A DNA stretch of 64,000 bases from Sialis fuliginosa (lineage: Eukaryota > Arthropoda > Insecta > Megaloptera > Sialidae). Both the position numbers and the translations under genes were made by a program. Numbering within the stretch: position 1 is the stretch's first letter; each line of letters begins with the position of its first letter. The stretch covers positions 19,875,001 through 19,939,000 of the forward strand of contig OY540817.1 of the NCBI GenBank assembly GCA_961205875.1, written 5' to 3'. The notes below the pieces were generated by a model. The model saw only the letters and a list, made by a program, of their open reading frames with translations. It was not told where the DNA came from and ran no database searches. Below, in pieces: positions 49,697-60,776 of this stretch.

Positions 49697-52600
49697 ATGT
49701 TAACGTTTATATATTGGCTGTTATACAGCACAAGCGCTTGGGGTACATTCTACCGTTGAATTTAGTGTTCAAGTAGGGAAATATAAAACGATATGTAACG
49801 TATTTATTTGAAAAAAAATTAATCAATTGTTTAAATTGAATTAATTACATAGAGTTTTCCATGAAGGTGTATTATAAAATAATTCGTCGAATCGAATAAA
49901 TATTTTACAAATATTAATTCAATGTGGAGAAAAAATAAACGTTTCAGTTTCAATAATGGACACAATGTTAATGGATTTGTGTTTAAATCTTACCCAGTGT
50001 TCACAAGAAATAGAATATGGAAATATCACAACATGTAAGATTTTACATTGCCTACATATTATATTAAAGTCTGCGTATTTAGGGGTAAAATTAATTATGA
50101 ACCTCATATTTTTCAAAACTATAATGTAATATTTTCAGAGAAAATCACCTCACATAAAAATAGATACCAAAGTATTTTAAAACAAAAATCGAGTTTGATA
50201 CGTATAATTAATATTAATGTAATAATTAAAATAAAACATTGTTTTATTGTAAGCTATTTTTGTTGTTAAATTAATAATGGAACAAATAAAAAAATTGGTT
50301 AACTAGTTCCATTAAAAAATACCTATTTAAAAGTGTATTTTAATAACAATTCATAAAAATAAATTAATTTAAAAAAATAGTTAAATTTCTTGCAGATAAA
50401 GCGGTTACATTTTAATAAAAACATTATGAATATGTATATTCACATTTTTATCAACAATAAAATACTTTGTCAATAGCAGCATAATGTTTACTTTCTGTTG
50501 TTGTAAAATAATGATAAATACATTGTTGCAAAATCAATATTTATTTACAATAAACACAGTAACAAATGAATTATGCCAACTCAAAACAGTAGCGCAGATA
50601 AGTTTTTTTTTTAAAGATTATCGAATAAACTTTTTTTAATAGTACATGCAATGAAAAGAAAAATTTGCCCTGTTTTTGTAACATTACGATGAAATTTGGT
50701 ACCCATATTTAAAATAACTGAAAGTAAGATTTACACACAAAATTTGGACTAAAGGATTTTAAACTATTTTTTTGTTCCTCAAAAACTTTATGTACTACAA
50801 GATTATCATTTTTAGTACCACCGCCTGTGCACTTAAACATATCCACAAGATTTTCCCATTTGCAAGACGAAATTCGGGGAAAAACATTACGAATAGCTAC
50901 TCTTCAGGTTAGTTTTAATGAAAAATTGCAAATATTAATGCCATAAGATTTAAAAAAAAGATTTATAGAAATTGGAAGATAAAAATTTCATTATTTTAGC
51001 CATTGTTCCAAAACATTTTATTTATTTAATTGTTGCAGTTTTCTGTTTAACTATATTAATTGTTGAGTTGCAAATGAATTTTTTTAGTAGCTTGACTTAT
51101 TTGAATATCAATCCAGTAATGTGATTTTAAAACTTTCTTTATAGAACATTTTATTTATTTAATTGTTGCTGTTTTTTGTTTAACTATATTTATTGTTGAG
51201 TTGCAAATGAGTTTTTTTTTAGTGACTCGACTTATTTGAATATAAGTCCAGTAAAGTGATTCTAAAACTTCCCTTCTAGAACTTTCCTTTGAACTATGCA
51301 GAGCAACAGCAAGATGGAAGCTGGATCGGTAAAGGCATCGCTTTTACTTTCGTCAATTTCCTCCAACAGAAATATAAATTTCAGTACACAGTTATAGTCC
51401 CACAAGATAACCAACTAGGTACAGACACAACTGGAATCATAGGACTTCTTAACAATGGGGTAAATTCAACTTAAAACAATTGAAAAAAAAAAAAAAATTA
51501 TGAACAGAATGAGACGAATAAATATGTATCATATTAAAGATAAACTTAATAATAATAAATTTATTTTGTTAAAAAATACTTAATGCGTAAGGAATGTAAA
51601 TTATTTATACAAATATGAAGTTTTAATAAATAAAAATACTTATTTGTACAAAGATGAAGAAAAAATCCTAAATAAATTTTTGTGTACGATTTTTAAAAAT
51701 AACCTTGTTAAAATAAATCATACTTATTTAAAACATTTTTTTTATTCGATATAAAATAAACAAAGACCTCATACACGAAATGGAAAAATAGTTTCCCGAT
51801 TTTAAATTATATAAAAAAAAACCTCACAAATTCTTGCTTGCTTACAAAATGATAATATTATCAATTATTATTTTATTTATTTGTAGATTTTTTGTCCTTC
51901 GAGCCGGATCGAAACGATATTTTATGAACAAATCGAAAAACAAATAATTTCTTTTTGTTCAGGAAGCAGATTTGGCAGCCGCATTTCTACCAGTTTTAAC
52001 ATTCGCAAGACAATACGTGACTTATTCTGCCAACTTAGACGTTGGCCGTTGGGTGGTCCTACTCAAACGACCGGAACAATCCGCTTCAAATACCGGCCTT
52101 CTGGCGCCATTCACATTATCTGTATGGCTACTTACTTTACTGTCACTCATCGCCGTGGGGCCGATAATGTACTTGTTCGTCGTTCTCAGAGCGAAACTTA
52201 TAAAGAATGACCCTACTAATAAAGTGTTCTCCCTGCCTTCTTGTTTCTGGTTTGTTTATGGCGCATTATTAAAGCAAGGATCGGTAATTAATCCGTTATC
52301 AGGTAAGTTGCAAAATCAAATAGTGAAAAGTATCTTAAGTATGACGAATTGTCTAGAAAAAAATAATAACAATGGCAAAAATAGAAATTAAATATGGTTT
52401 CGGTTTCTCTGAAGAAACTATTAAATTATTTCGGTATAATTTGTTGTGTGGTTCTTTCTAAGATAAAATAATAAAATTATTTGATCAAATTTGTTCAATT
52501 AAAGAAATGAAAAAAACTATTTCAAGAAAACGCCATAAAAAATAATTGAATAACTGTTATTTAAACTCGGCTACATATGTGTATATAGAAAAGTATGATA

Positions 52601-55324
52601 AATTATTGTGTAGACATTTTAAATAAATTATTAATTCCCTTGGTATGACAGAACTATAGCCTGCATAAAATGACGGTAATGTATTTATGATGATACAATC
52701 TAACGTTTTTTGTTGGGACAAATTATGTCAAGTTTAATAAGGCAGCAATATTATTGATGCTACATGTAACTACAGTTGTCTGTCATTATTATGAATATTT
52801 TAATCATTAAATACATTAAAGAATAAGTAATGCAGCTAATAATAAATAATAATGATGTTTTTTACCAGTTACGTATCCAAAGGGATAAACTGAGACACAC
52901 CTTTTTGCTATATTAAAATAATTTATTGCATTTCGAAAAATTATTAAGATTCAGAATTAAGATATTCAAAATCTGAGAAAGAAGTATACAGACTTGCGAC
53001 GTCTTTGTCGTTTAAATAGTATTAATTTTAATTAAATTCTCGCAAATTTCGCTGAGACAAAAGTTAGTACACTATCTGGAAAAGAAAGGACAATTTGAGA
53101 AACAAATGAATTTTTCTCCAAAGTTAAAAAAAAAAGAATTATTTTCCAAAATTGAAAAATCAAAACAGATCAATTATTATATAAACTGATAATATAAATT
53201 ATCTGTGTTGTAACAATGTATCTTTTATGAAATGGTTCAAAACACACCATTTTATTTCATTTTCATTTTAACAGAAGTTTTTCATTTTTATCATACAACT
53301 CAGCATATAAATACCATATATTCAATATTTTTCAAAGAAACTAATTAGAAATTAGAATACATTCCATACCATTCCAATTCCAGATTCATCAAGAATCATG
53401 TTTGCCACCTGGTGGATATTTATAACAATACTAACAGCCTTTTATACGGCAAATTTGACCGCATTTCTTACCCTTTCCAAATTCACTTTACCAATCGACA
53501 AACCGTCCGATATTGTGACCAAAAAGTACCACTGGGTCGCCCAACGTGGTCTAGCTATCCAAGAAGTCACAACAAACCCACTAGAAGAGTTAAATTACTT
53601 TGACATCAACTACGGCATGTTCTTAAGCGACTCGGATGAAATCATTTTAAACGATTGGGTTCTCCAAAAGAACTACATGTACATCAGAGATCGACCAGGC
53701 GTTGATTATGTTATGTACAAGGACTACCAGAAGAAGGCACGGCAAGGGATCCAGGAGAAAGATCGGTGTACTTATGTAATAACTCCTTGGGCACTTTTGA
53801 TCAGACCAAGAGCGTTCGCTTATGCAAAGACGTTTAATTGGACGAGTCTATTCAACCCAGTGTAAGTAAAATGGATTTAACTTTTATTCGATAAGGGAAA
53901 ATAATATATAAAAAATGATCAGCAGATATTTGAATTTCTAATCTTTGGGTAGATACTAAGAAGGTTCTACATTGGGCAGGAGTAATTTTAAGAAAATGTT
54001 TCAACTGCAAATACTTTTTTTTTGCTCTACACTTTGTATATTTCTCTCTTACAAATTATAATGACCTCTTTTTTGGCTCTACACTTTTCACTTTTGTATA
54101 TATTTTTTCTACTTGCAATTTTTCAACTAGTTTTCATTTTTGGAACTGCAGAAGCAAGCTACACACTAAAATAACCCCTAACATTGGGCATCAGACTTCG
54201 GTCAGTTTAACAAACGAAATTATTTTTTTCAAATACCAAATGAAAACAACAGAAATTTTATTAAAAATATAGTTTTCGAAGGATACTATTTTTCGTTCAA
54301 AAATTGGACGTTTCATTATTAAAAATAAACACTTCATGAATTTTTCCATTATTTTTTAAGAATGCAAATATCTATTAAAATCAAAAATGAAAACCCTTAA
54401 TTAATAATCTTCGTTATTATTACAATAATAGAAGATATTAAATATTTCATGTGATTTCCAAAATTGTTAAAATATAGAAATCTTATTTGGTTTATGGCAT
54501 ACATATACAGCTCTATATTTTCTATTAAATAAATACAAAAACTACTGTTATTGTTAATTATTAACCACGTCAAAAACAAAACATAACTTGGAATACGATT
54601 TTTTTTGTGCAGTGAAATTATGATAATTATTTTTGCATGTCAGTTTAACAAACGAAATTATTTTTAAAAAATACCAGATGAAAACAAGAGAACTTTTACT
54701 AAAAAATATAGTTTTCGAAAAATACTATTTTCGTTCAATAACTGGACGTTTCATTATTAAAAATAAACACTCCGTGAAATTTTCCATTATTTTTTAAGTA
54801 TGCAAATGTCTACAAAAATTAAAAACGGAAAAAATCTTCACTTTGGAAAATATACATAACATTAAAGTTATGTTTTTTCTTACAGACTAAGATCAATGGT
54901 AGAATCAGGCATAGTGGAGCATCTCGTTCGAACAGACTTACCGGACACTGAAATATGTCCAATGGACCTCAAAGAATCAGGGCAGAAGCTCCGCAACCGC
55001 GACCTGTTTACAACGTACATGGTCGTAGTAGCGGGATTCTTTGTCTCAACTGTGGCATTCATCGGTGAAGTCATATACAGACACCGGAACAATATAACAA
55101 GTTGTTTTTCGAAAAGAAATCAAGATAAAGAAACTGAGAAGGTACCACCGTTGCCCCCGCCTCCGTACCATACGATATTCCACAGCTCATATGTCAATAG
55201 TTCTGGTTGGAAGAAACAAATCATCAATGGGAGAGATTATTGGGTGACGAGGCCTGGGAATAGAGATAGGAGATTGATTCCAGTTCGGACACCTTCTGCT
55301 TTACTGTTTCAATATACGAATTGA
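49697..55324 (+). CDS. IR76b: Ionotropic receptor IR76b (canonical-looking copy 2)
   Basis: Exons: 49697-49742 (tentative signal-peptide exon), 49948-50034, 50816-50907, 51280-51459, 51963-52302, 53384-53861, 54886-55324; all phases agree, 553 residues (535 if translation starts at the Met at 49956). Exon 1 encodes MLTFIYWLLYSTSAW, a good signal peptide, but its donor GTACAT is weak. S1: LRIATLQNFPLNYAEQ ... FQYTVIVPQDN; then DLAAAFLP; M1 around SVWLLTLLSLIAVGPIMYLF; M3 FATWWIFITILTAFYTANLTAFLTL, the conserved IR76b signature; S2; M4 (TTYMVVVAGFFVSTVAFIGEV); and a tail with PPLPPPPYHTIF. As an IR co-receptor it should work with tuning IRs for amines, amino acids, acids or salt in sensory neurons. 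The last ~90 coding bases are repeated twice downstream (55340-55424 and 56697-56779). Introns contain duplicated segments. Confidence 0.9.
51009..51281 (+). repeat. Tandem duplication including a 3' splice site, IR76b-2 intron 3
   Basis: Two ~136-bp units (about 51009-51145 and 51146-51281), both containing attttatttatttaattgtt, ttgttgagttgcaaatga and a terminal aaaacttt/cttctag acceptor followed by aac. Only the second acceptor leads into the coding exon at 51280. Confidence 0.7.
54200..54835 (+). repeat. Diverged direct duplication in last intron of IR76b-2
   Basis: Segments ~54200-54390 and ~54640-54830 share gtcagtttaacaaacgaaat, atatagttttcgaa, ggacgtttcattattaaaaa and tttccattattttttaag. 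The copies are ~440 bases apart and do not encode protein. Confidence 0.7.
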
Positions 55325-56785
55325 AAGATATTTGAGATTATTGGGTGACGAGGCATGGGAATGGAGATAGGAGATTGATTTCAGTACGGACACCTTCTGT
55401 TTTACTGTTTCAATATACGAATTGATGCCCGGCCTACACGAGGCTAGTTTTTCAAGCTAACAAGGGGAAGCAACAGCACGGTTAATGAGAATTTCAATGA
55501 GTTTGTGGTATGTCAAACTAGAGCAAAAATAAAAAGACACGTGTCCAACAATTTGATCTCATAGGCCTTAATTACAAAGATAATTAACTTTGAAAATTTG
55601 TGTATTCAATATAACCGTGTATTATGTTCGCTCGAAATATAAGTGTGTTGGCCCTACGGTCAACGCGCTGGCGTCTCGCCTGGTTTTAAGATTTTGATTT
55701 TAATTTTTATTTACAATTATTTTTTATTTTTTTGTACACATTACCTCTCCCACTTGCGTAAAAATCGATAAATTAGACATAAATAAAACATATATTATTA
55801 TTGACAATGAAAATATTGATATATACGCCAGTACATAATTATTAATTTGTTTTAAAGTAAATTTAATTTATTATTGACACAACTCATTAGTTTTTAATTA
55901 ATAAATTTAAAAGTTTTAATAAAAAACAAACTTGAAAGAAACCACAAACATCTATTCTCAATAATAATATATGTTTTATTTATGTCTAATTTATCGATTT
56001 TTACGCAAGTGGGAGAGGTAATGTGTACAAAAAAATAAAAAATAATTGTAAATAAAAATTAAAATCAAAATCTTAAACCAGGCGAGATGCCAGCGCGTTG
56101 ACCGTAGGGCCAACACACTTATATTTCGAGCGAACATAATACATGGTTATATTGAATACACAAATTTTTAAAGTTAATTATCTTTGTAATTAAGGCCTAT
56201 GAGATCAAATTGTTGGACACGTGTCTTTTTATTTTTGCTCTAGTTTGACATACCACAAGCTCATTGAAATTCTCATTAACCGTGCTGTTGCTTCCTCTTG
56301 TAAGATAGCAAGCTAGTAACTCTATCCCCGTGTAAACTAAACTAGCTTTGTTTTTAAGCTAGTAAGCTGGCATCTCAAGCCAGGATAATTTAATAGGATC
56401 GGAATTAAAATGAATACTCAAGAAATTAAAAATTTAAGGGCGACTTATTGCCAAGAGCTGTCAAAAATTGAAAAATCAACCAGATCCGGAGCAGGTGTTA
56501 ATTAAGAGTATAAACTTAGAATGAATTGGTTTGAGGAATGTTACTTGTGCAATGATACTGTCTCAATATTCAAGCATCGTGTATACCGCTCTAGCTTGTG
56601 TCAATCCAAGATAGTAAGCCAGGATAGACGCCGCAAATACTAGCTTGAAAAACTAGCCACGTGTAGACCGGGCATGAAAGATGTTTGAGAGATTATTGGG
56701 TGACGAGGCTTGGGAATGGAGATAGGAGATTGATTCTAAAACGGACACCTTCTGCTTTACTGTTTCAATATACAAATTGAAAGAT
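55236..56785 (+). pseudogene. Two extra copies of the IR76b-2 last-exon end (tandem ~101-bp units)
   Basis: The end of the last coding exon (attattgggtgacgaggc ... ctgctttactgtttcaata) is repeated at 55336-55424 and at 56692-56780, each ending in the same terminal Phe-Gln-Tyr-Thr-Asn-like codons and a stop. The spacing of the first two units is 101 bp. The second and third units are separated by a 1249-bp transposon (55426-56674). They lie after the functional stop, so they are 3' UTR or dead sequence. Confidence 0.85.
55426..56674. mobile_element. 1.25-kb palindromic element, 3-bp TSD, PIF/Harbinger-like
   Basis: Termini tgcccggcctacacg and cgtgtagaccgggca, with continuing inverted arms: aggctagtttttcaagct against agcttgaaaaactagcc, and a ~330-bp internal pair (about 55465-55795 and 55970-56300; e.g. 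ttggccctacggtcaacgcg against cgcgttgaccgtagggccaa). Flanked by TGA at 55423-55425 and 56675-56677. The duplicated host unit at 55320 shows the empty site (gaattgaaagat), confirming the 3-bp duplication. No transposase. A degenerate relative is at 21092-21170. Confidence 0.8.
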
Positions 56786-58713
56786 ATTTGTAAATTTTTC
56801 AGTAACAGTTGAGAAATAATTAGATATTTGTTACATGACTTATTGTAATTTTGTATTCTTTTATTGTATATTTAATTTAATAGTAATTACATCTTATGTA
56901 AACGTAAAATAGTAAAGAATGTAAAAAGGTAATAGAATACATAGTAACTGATTATGGAATGTGGAATATACCAATAAATAAATAATTGAATGTTTTAATT
57001 GAATGTAAATAATTATGATTAATTTCACCTATCGCCCAATTTAATATTAGTTGTTTCTTACAATTGGCTATAGTAAAATGAAAAAAAAAATTGATTTTTT
57101 TACAAGTACCAACGCTTAATTATACCTCGACAACTTGCTAGAAAATTGGTTCAGAGCCCAAACTGCCCTTGAATGTGCGAGATGATATACAAAAAAAATG
57201 ACATTTTCGGCGATTTTTGAACATATCTTGCCCAGGGCGCCAAACTTACTAAAAAACTTACAAAAAACCATTTGTAGGAAATAAAGTATAAGGATCTTTT
57301 TTGTAATAATTAAGAGATATAAGAGAATAAAATTTTTAGCATGAGTGGAATCGATAGGGACTTTCGACATTTTATTTATAACGATGTTTTATCTTTACCA
57401 ATTTTTAACTCGATGCGAATTTTTCTTAGGTTTGGACTTTTTTGTCTGTTTTGGCTGGATTATTATATCCACATCCTGTCGTCAATTTACTAACCATTAA
57501 CAAGGATTATTATTATTATTTATGAAAAATAATTGCATCTTATCATCTGTAAAAAAAAACTCGGATTATTTCTACGACTTATAATTTTAAGATAAAGGAA
57601 AACTAACGAAATGTGGTCAAGAATCAAGATATAAAAAAATGTCTATTTAACCGGAAAAACAACAAAAAATAAAATAATAAAAATTATAATTTCTGATAGT
57701 AATTATTCATAAAAAAAGGTAGGTCTTAAATTCAAATACTGGCAAAAAATAAGCGTCTTCCTAAAAATGAGTCTGCTGAAAATGAAATAACTGTTTGGTT
57801 ATATTATCTAATTTTACTCGATAAAAAATAATATTTAAAAATTGTTTTGTGTATGATCTGTTGTAGGAAAAAAGATACGAAAATTCATATATATTTGAGA
57901 AGTGCCTTTTTATTGAAACTATATTTTTGCACGAGCAATAAAAGCTAGAACCATTTGAATAAGATGTTTTATTTTATAGTTATATTAGTTTTGCTGTAAT
58001 TTCTGTTAGATAAAGTTACCATACTCCAGATTGAATAGGAAACTTTTGTAAACATATAAAATACCTACATCAATCTAGGAAATGTATTTTAACGAAAATG
58101 CAATGTGTATTTCTGCTATAAAACAAATAGAATATGGTGAACTTGAATTAAAATTTTAACCAATATTATACAAGCAGAAAATAAATGATATTCAAATCAA
58201 ATCTAGTTTCACAAAAAAAGAAAAGATAAAGTTAAAAATCTGTTGCACAAGTTAAAAAAATGTAAAACTTTTTAAAAATATATAAAATGCCTACATCAAT
58301 CTAGGAAATCTATTTTAACGAAATTGCAATGTGTATTTCTATAAAACAAACAAGAATATGGTGAAAGAATTATAATTTTAACCAATATTATACAAAAGCA
58401 GAAAATAAATGATATTGAAATCAAACCTAGTTTTACAAAAAAAAAAGAAAAGATAAAGCTACTTTGTTGCATAAATTAAAAAAATAAAAATAATTAGAAG
58501 AAATAGGTCCATACTTCAGTAATACTTGTTTACTTAAAAATAACAAGTTGATAAAATAATATTTAAACAATTTGAAACAACCAAAATCATCACTTAAAAA
58601 AAAAATCTTCTCATCAAATTATGACAACGAAACCAATCTAGTTTTCACATATACAAACATAGAAACACTTTATTGAACCTAAAAAATATATACATGATTC
58701 AAAATGCACAATA
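56786..58713. other. 3' flank of SIL1 and IR76b-2, repeats, no gene
   Basis: AT-rich. The stretch at 57110-57250 contains cttgcccagggcgccaaact, resembling the interior of the hAT MITE at 35272-35844. A tandem duplication occupies 58035-58490. The ORF at 57116-57370 (-) is in repeat-like sequence and is not supported. Confidence 0.5.
58035..58490 (+). repeat. Diverged tandem duplication downstream of SIL1
   Basis: Two units of roughly 230 bp (about 58045-58262 and 58275-58490) share cctacatcaatctaggaaat, gcaatgtgtatttct, ttaaccaatattatacaa and agaaaataaatgatatt. Non-coding. Confidence 0.75.
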
Positions 58714-60467
58714 CTACAATTCATCTTGAACCTTCGAAACCACAGAATCGGATATATTTCTAATCACATCTTTCAGATATGTGAAATATAAATCCGCGTC
58801 AACACTAACACTTTTATTACTAGCATCGCTTTCCTTTAATTCAACTTGAGAAAGATTATCGTAACGCCGTAAATATTTTTTAAACAATATTCTGAAATCT
58901 TGTGAACTATAATGAGAATCACAAACGCGGCTTGATTCTTTGATCAATAAAAACAAATCCTCGATGTAACTATGATCATCCGAAGATAGTTTTTTGATTA
59001 AAGCTTTTTGTATTTCAATACACCATCCGTCATTTTCAAATCTAGTCTTTAAGAACTTAAAGACATTTTCAGAATGAACATTCCTTATTTGATTTTCACC
59101 AAAATACGCATTGTTGTCAACAAAAAGATCCAACAAAAAAATAAATATTTTGCGAGTCAGTTTTTCATCTTCATATAAGTTTATGAAATCTTTAATTTTA
59201 TCAAACCCTCCTGATTGTAAGAATTCCCACTGTGCTGTTGGAAACCGCCTCATTAAACTTATCAACGCTGAAAATGAAGTAGTTTTCAAATTCATAGAAT
59301 CAGATTCCAACAGTTTCAATAAAATCGGAATTATTTTTGCCTCATATGCTTGGATTTGAACTTTAGGATTATGCTGAACAGATGCGATAAACAACCTCAG
59401 TGCTTCAACTTGTAAAATTTCTTCAGGTAATAACAATGCAGGAAATATGATATTTTTCAAACCATCCATTTTCATAAATTCTTGAGCATTGTCTAATTGA
59501 TGAGTCAAATATTCTAAATCTATTAAAATGGCTGTAAATTCTTCAGTATTGTTGATCCCTTTTTGTTCATTTAATGTTCTGAACCGTTTAAAAAGATCGG
59601 CCATTATTTCAAAGTCGGATTTCACCGTTAAATTCAACATTCCGAATTCTCGTTTTAATTCTTCGTAACTACGAAACTTTGCCTTCACCTCTTCATGTTT
59701 TGTATTTTCTGGAGCTTTGTTTAATCCCTCTTCTATTAGTTTTTTTATTTGTTCATTGTTATCTTCTTGTACTTCAACAATTGCATTTTCCGATTGTGGT
59801 TTTTCATCATCTAAGAACTTTGCTTCTGTTATTTTTGTTTGAAAATTGTGCCTAATGTGAAGACCAGCAGGTAAATGTTGACCTGAAAATAAAAGATGAC
59901 AAATTAATATTAAAAATAAATATAGTACAAACCCAAGATTTATTTTAGTATTTTGCTTTCTAAATTATAAAAAATTATTTATTCAAAATTCAAATGCAAT
60001 AAGTACTAACTTTAGAAGGTAAATTCGTTGACGAAAAACTTCACTGATACATAATCCTAGGTCCTAGATCCACAACACACTAATCAAAAATTTCTTTATA
60101 AAATAATTTTATTCTTAAAACTCAACAATTATTTTTGATTATTCATAGCTTGATCATAACGAATTAATTTGAATATTGATTATTGAACTGTTGGTTTAAT
60201 AATTAACTTAAAAATCATTTTAAAACCACATAGAGCGATATTTATTTAATTTTAATATTACATAACCTCACTTTAGAATAATTTATTGCAATTTGTCATA
60301 AGTTTATTAATTAATATTAACAATTAATTTTAAAAATGCATACCTTTTTCTACGACTTTCCATTCTTTGGTAGGTTCGAATTTACTTCTGCTATTGGATT
60401 CTCTACTACAATAACCAATGCAACCAATGGATATAAATATCGTAAATAAAATTAATTTAAAAATCAT
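58714..60467 (-). CDS. SIL1: SIL1, nucleotide exchange factor for ER Hsp70 (BiP)
   Basis: Two exons, 60344-60467 and 58714-59882, joined in phase, 430 residues (human SIL1 461). Residues 1-20 (MIFKLILFTIFISIGCIGYC) are a signal peptide. The start of exon 2 (QHLPAGLHIRHNFQTKITEAKF) and the RSYEELKREF region match the SIL1 N-terminal segment. The remainder is an armadillo-like helical repeat domain (~105-400; LEYLTHQLDNAQEF, GLKNIIFPALL, LKTTSFSALISLM). The C-terminus is QDEL, a KDEL-type ER-retrieval signal. SIL1 binds the ATPase domain of BiP/GRP78 and promotes ADP release during protein folding. It is divergently paired with SVOP across a 309-bp interval that contains an ERSE-II-like site, which fits unfolded-protein-response control. 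Confidence 0.94.
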
Positions 60468-60776
60468 TTTAATAGTTTCACTTTGCAATCAAATTATATT
60501 TGACAACAAGAATAATTACATTATAATTATGTATTCAAAAAAACGTACATGCCGCAAACACATTAACGAATTTTACTACTAATGAAATCAGAAATCAGAA
60601 AAATACATGCAACAAATAAATACAATTTCAATTTTGTATGCAATAGCCAATCAGAGTACAGCAACGTCAGAAAAAAAATAAGGAACACGTGAACCAATAG
60701 GAAACCAACAAATTTTTTATTCAAGAACTGTCATTTTTAAATATTAACATTTTTCATTTGCAACAATTATTACAAA
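60468..60776. promoter_or_regulatory. Shared SIL1/SVOP divergent promoter region
   Basis: A 309-bp gap between the SIL1 start (-) and the proposed SVOP first exon (+). Contains CCAAT boxes at about 60648-60652 and 60694-60698, an E-box cacgtg at 60686-60691, and aacgtcag (reverse of ctgacgtt) at about 60663-60670. Probably bidirectional; no clear TATA assignment. Confidence 0.5.
60687..60698 (-). promoter_or_regulatory. ERSE-II-like ER-stress element upstream of SIL1
   Basis: On the SIL1 strand the site reads ATTGGTTCACGT. The mammalian ERSE-II consensus is ATTGGNCCACG(T), so this has one mismatch. It lies about 220 bases upstream of the SIL1 start codon. Function in this insect is inference. 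Confidence 0.4.
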
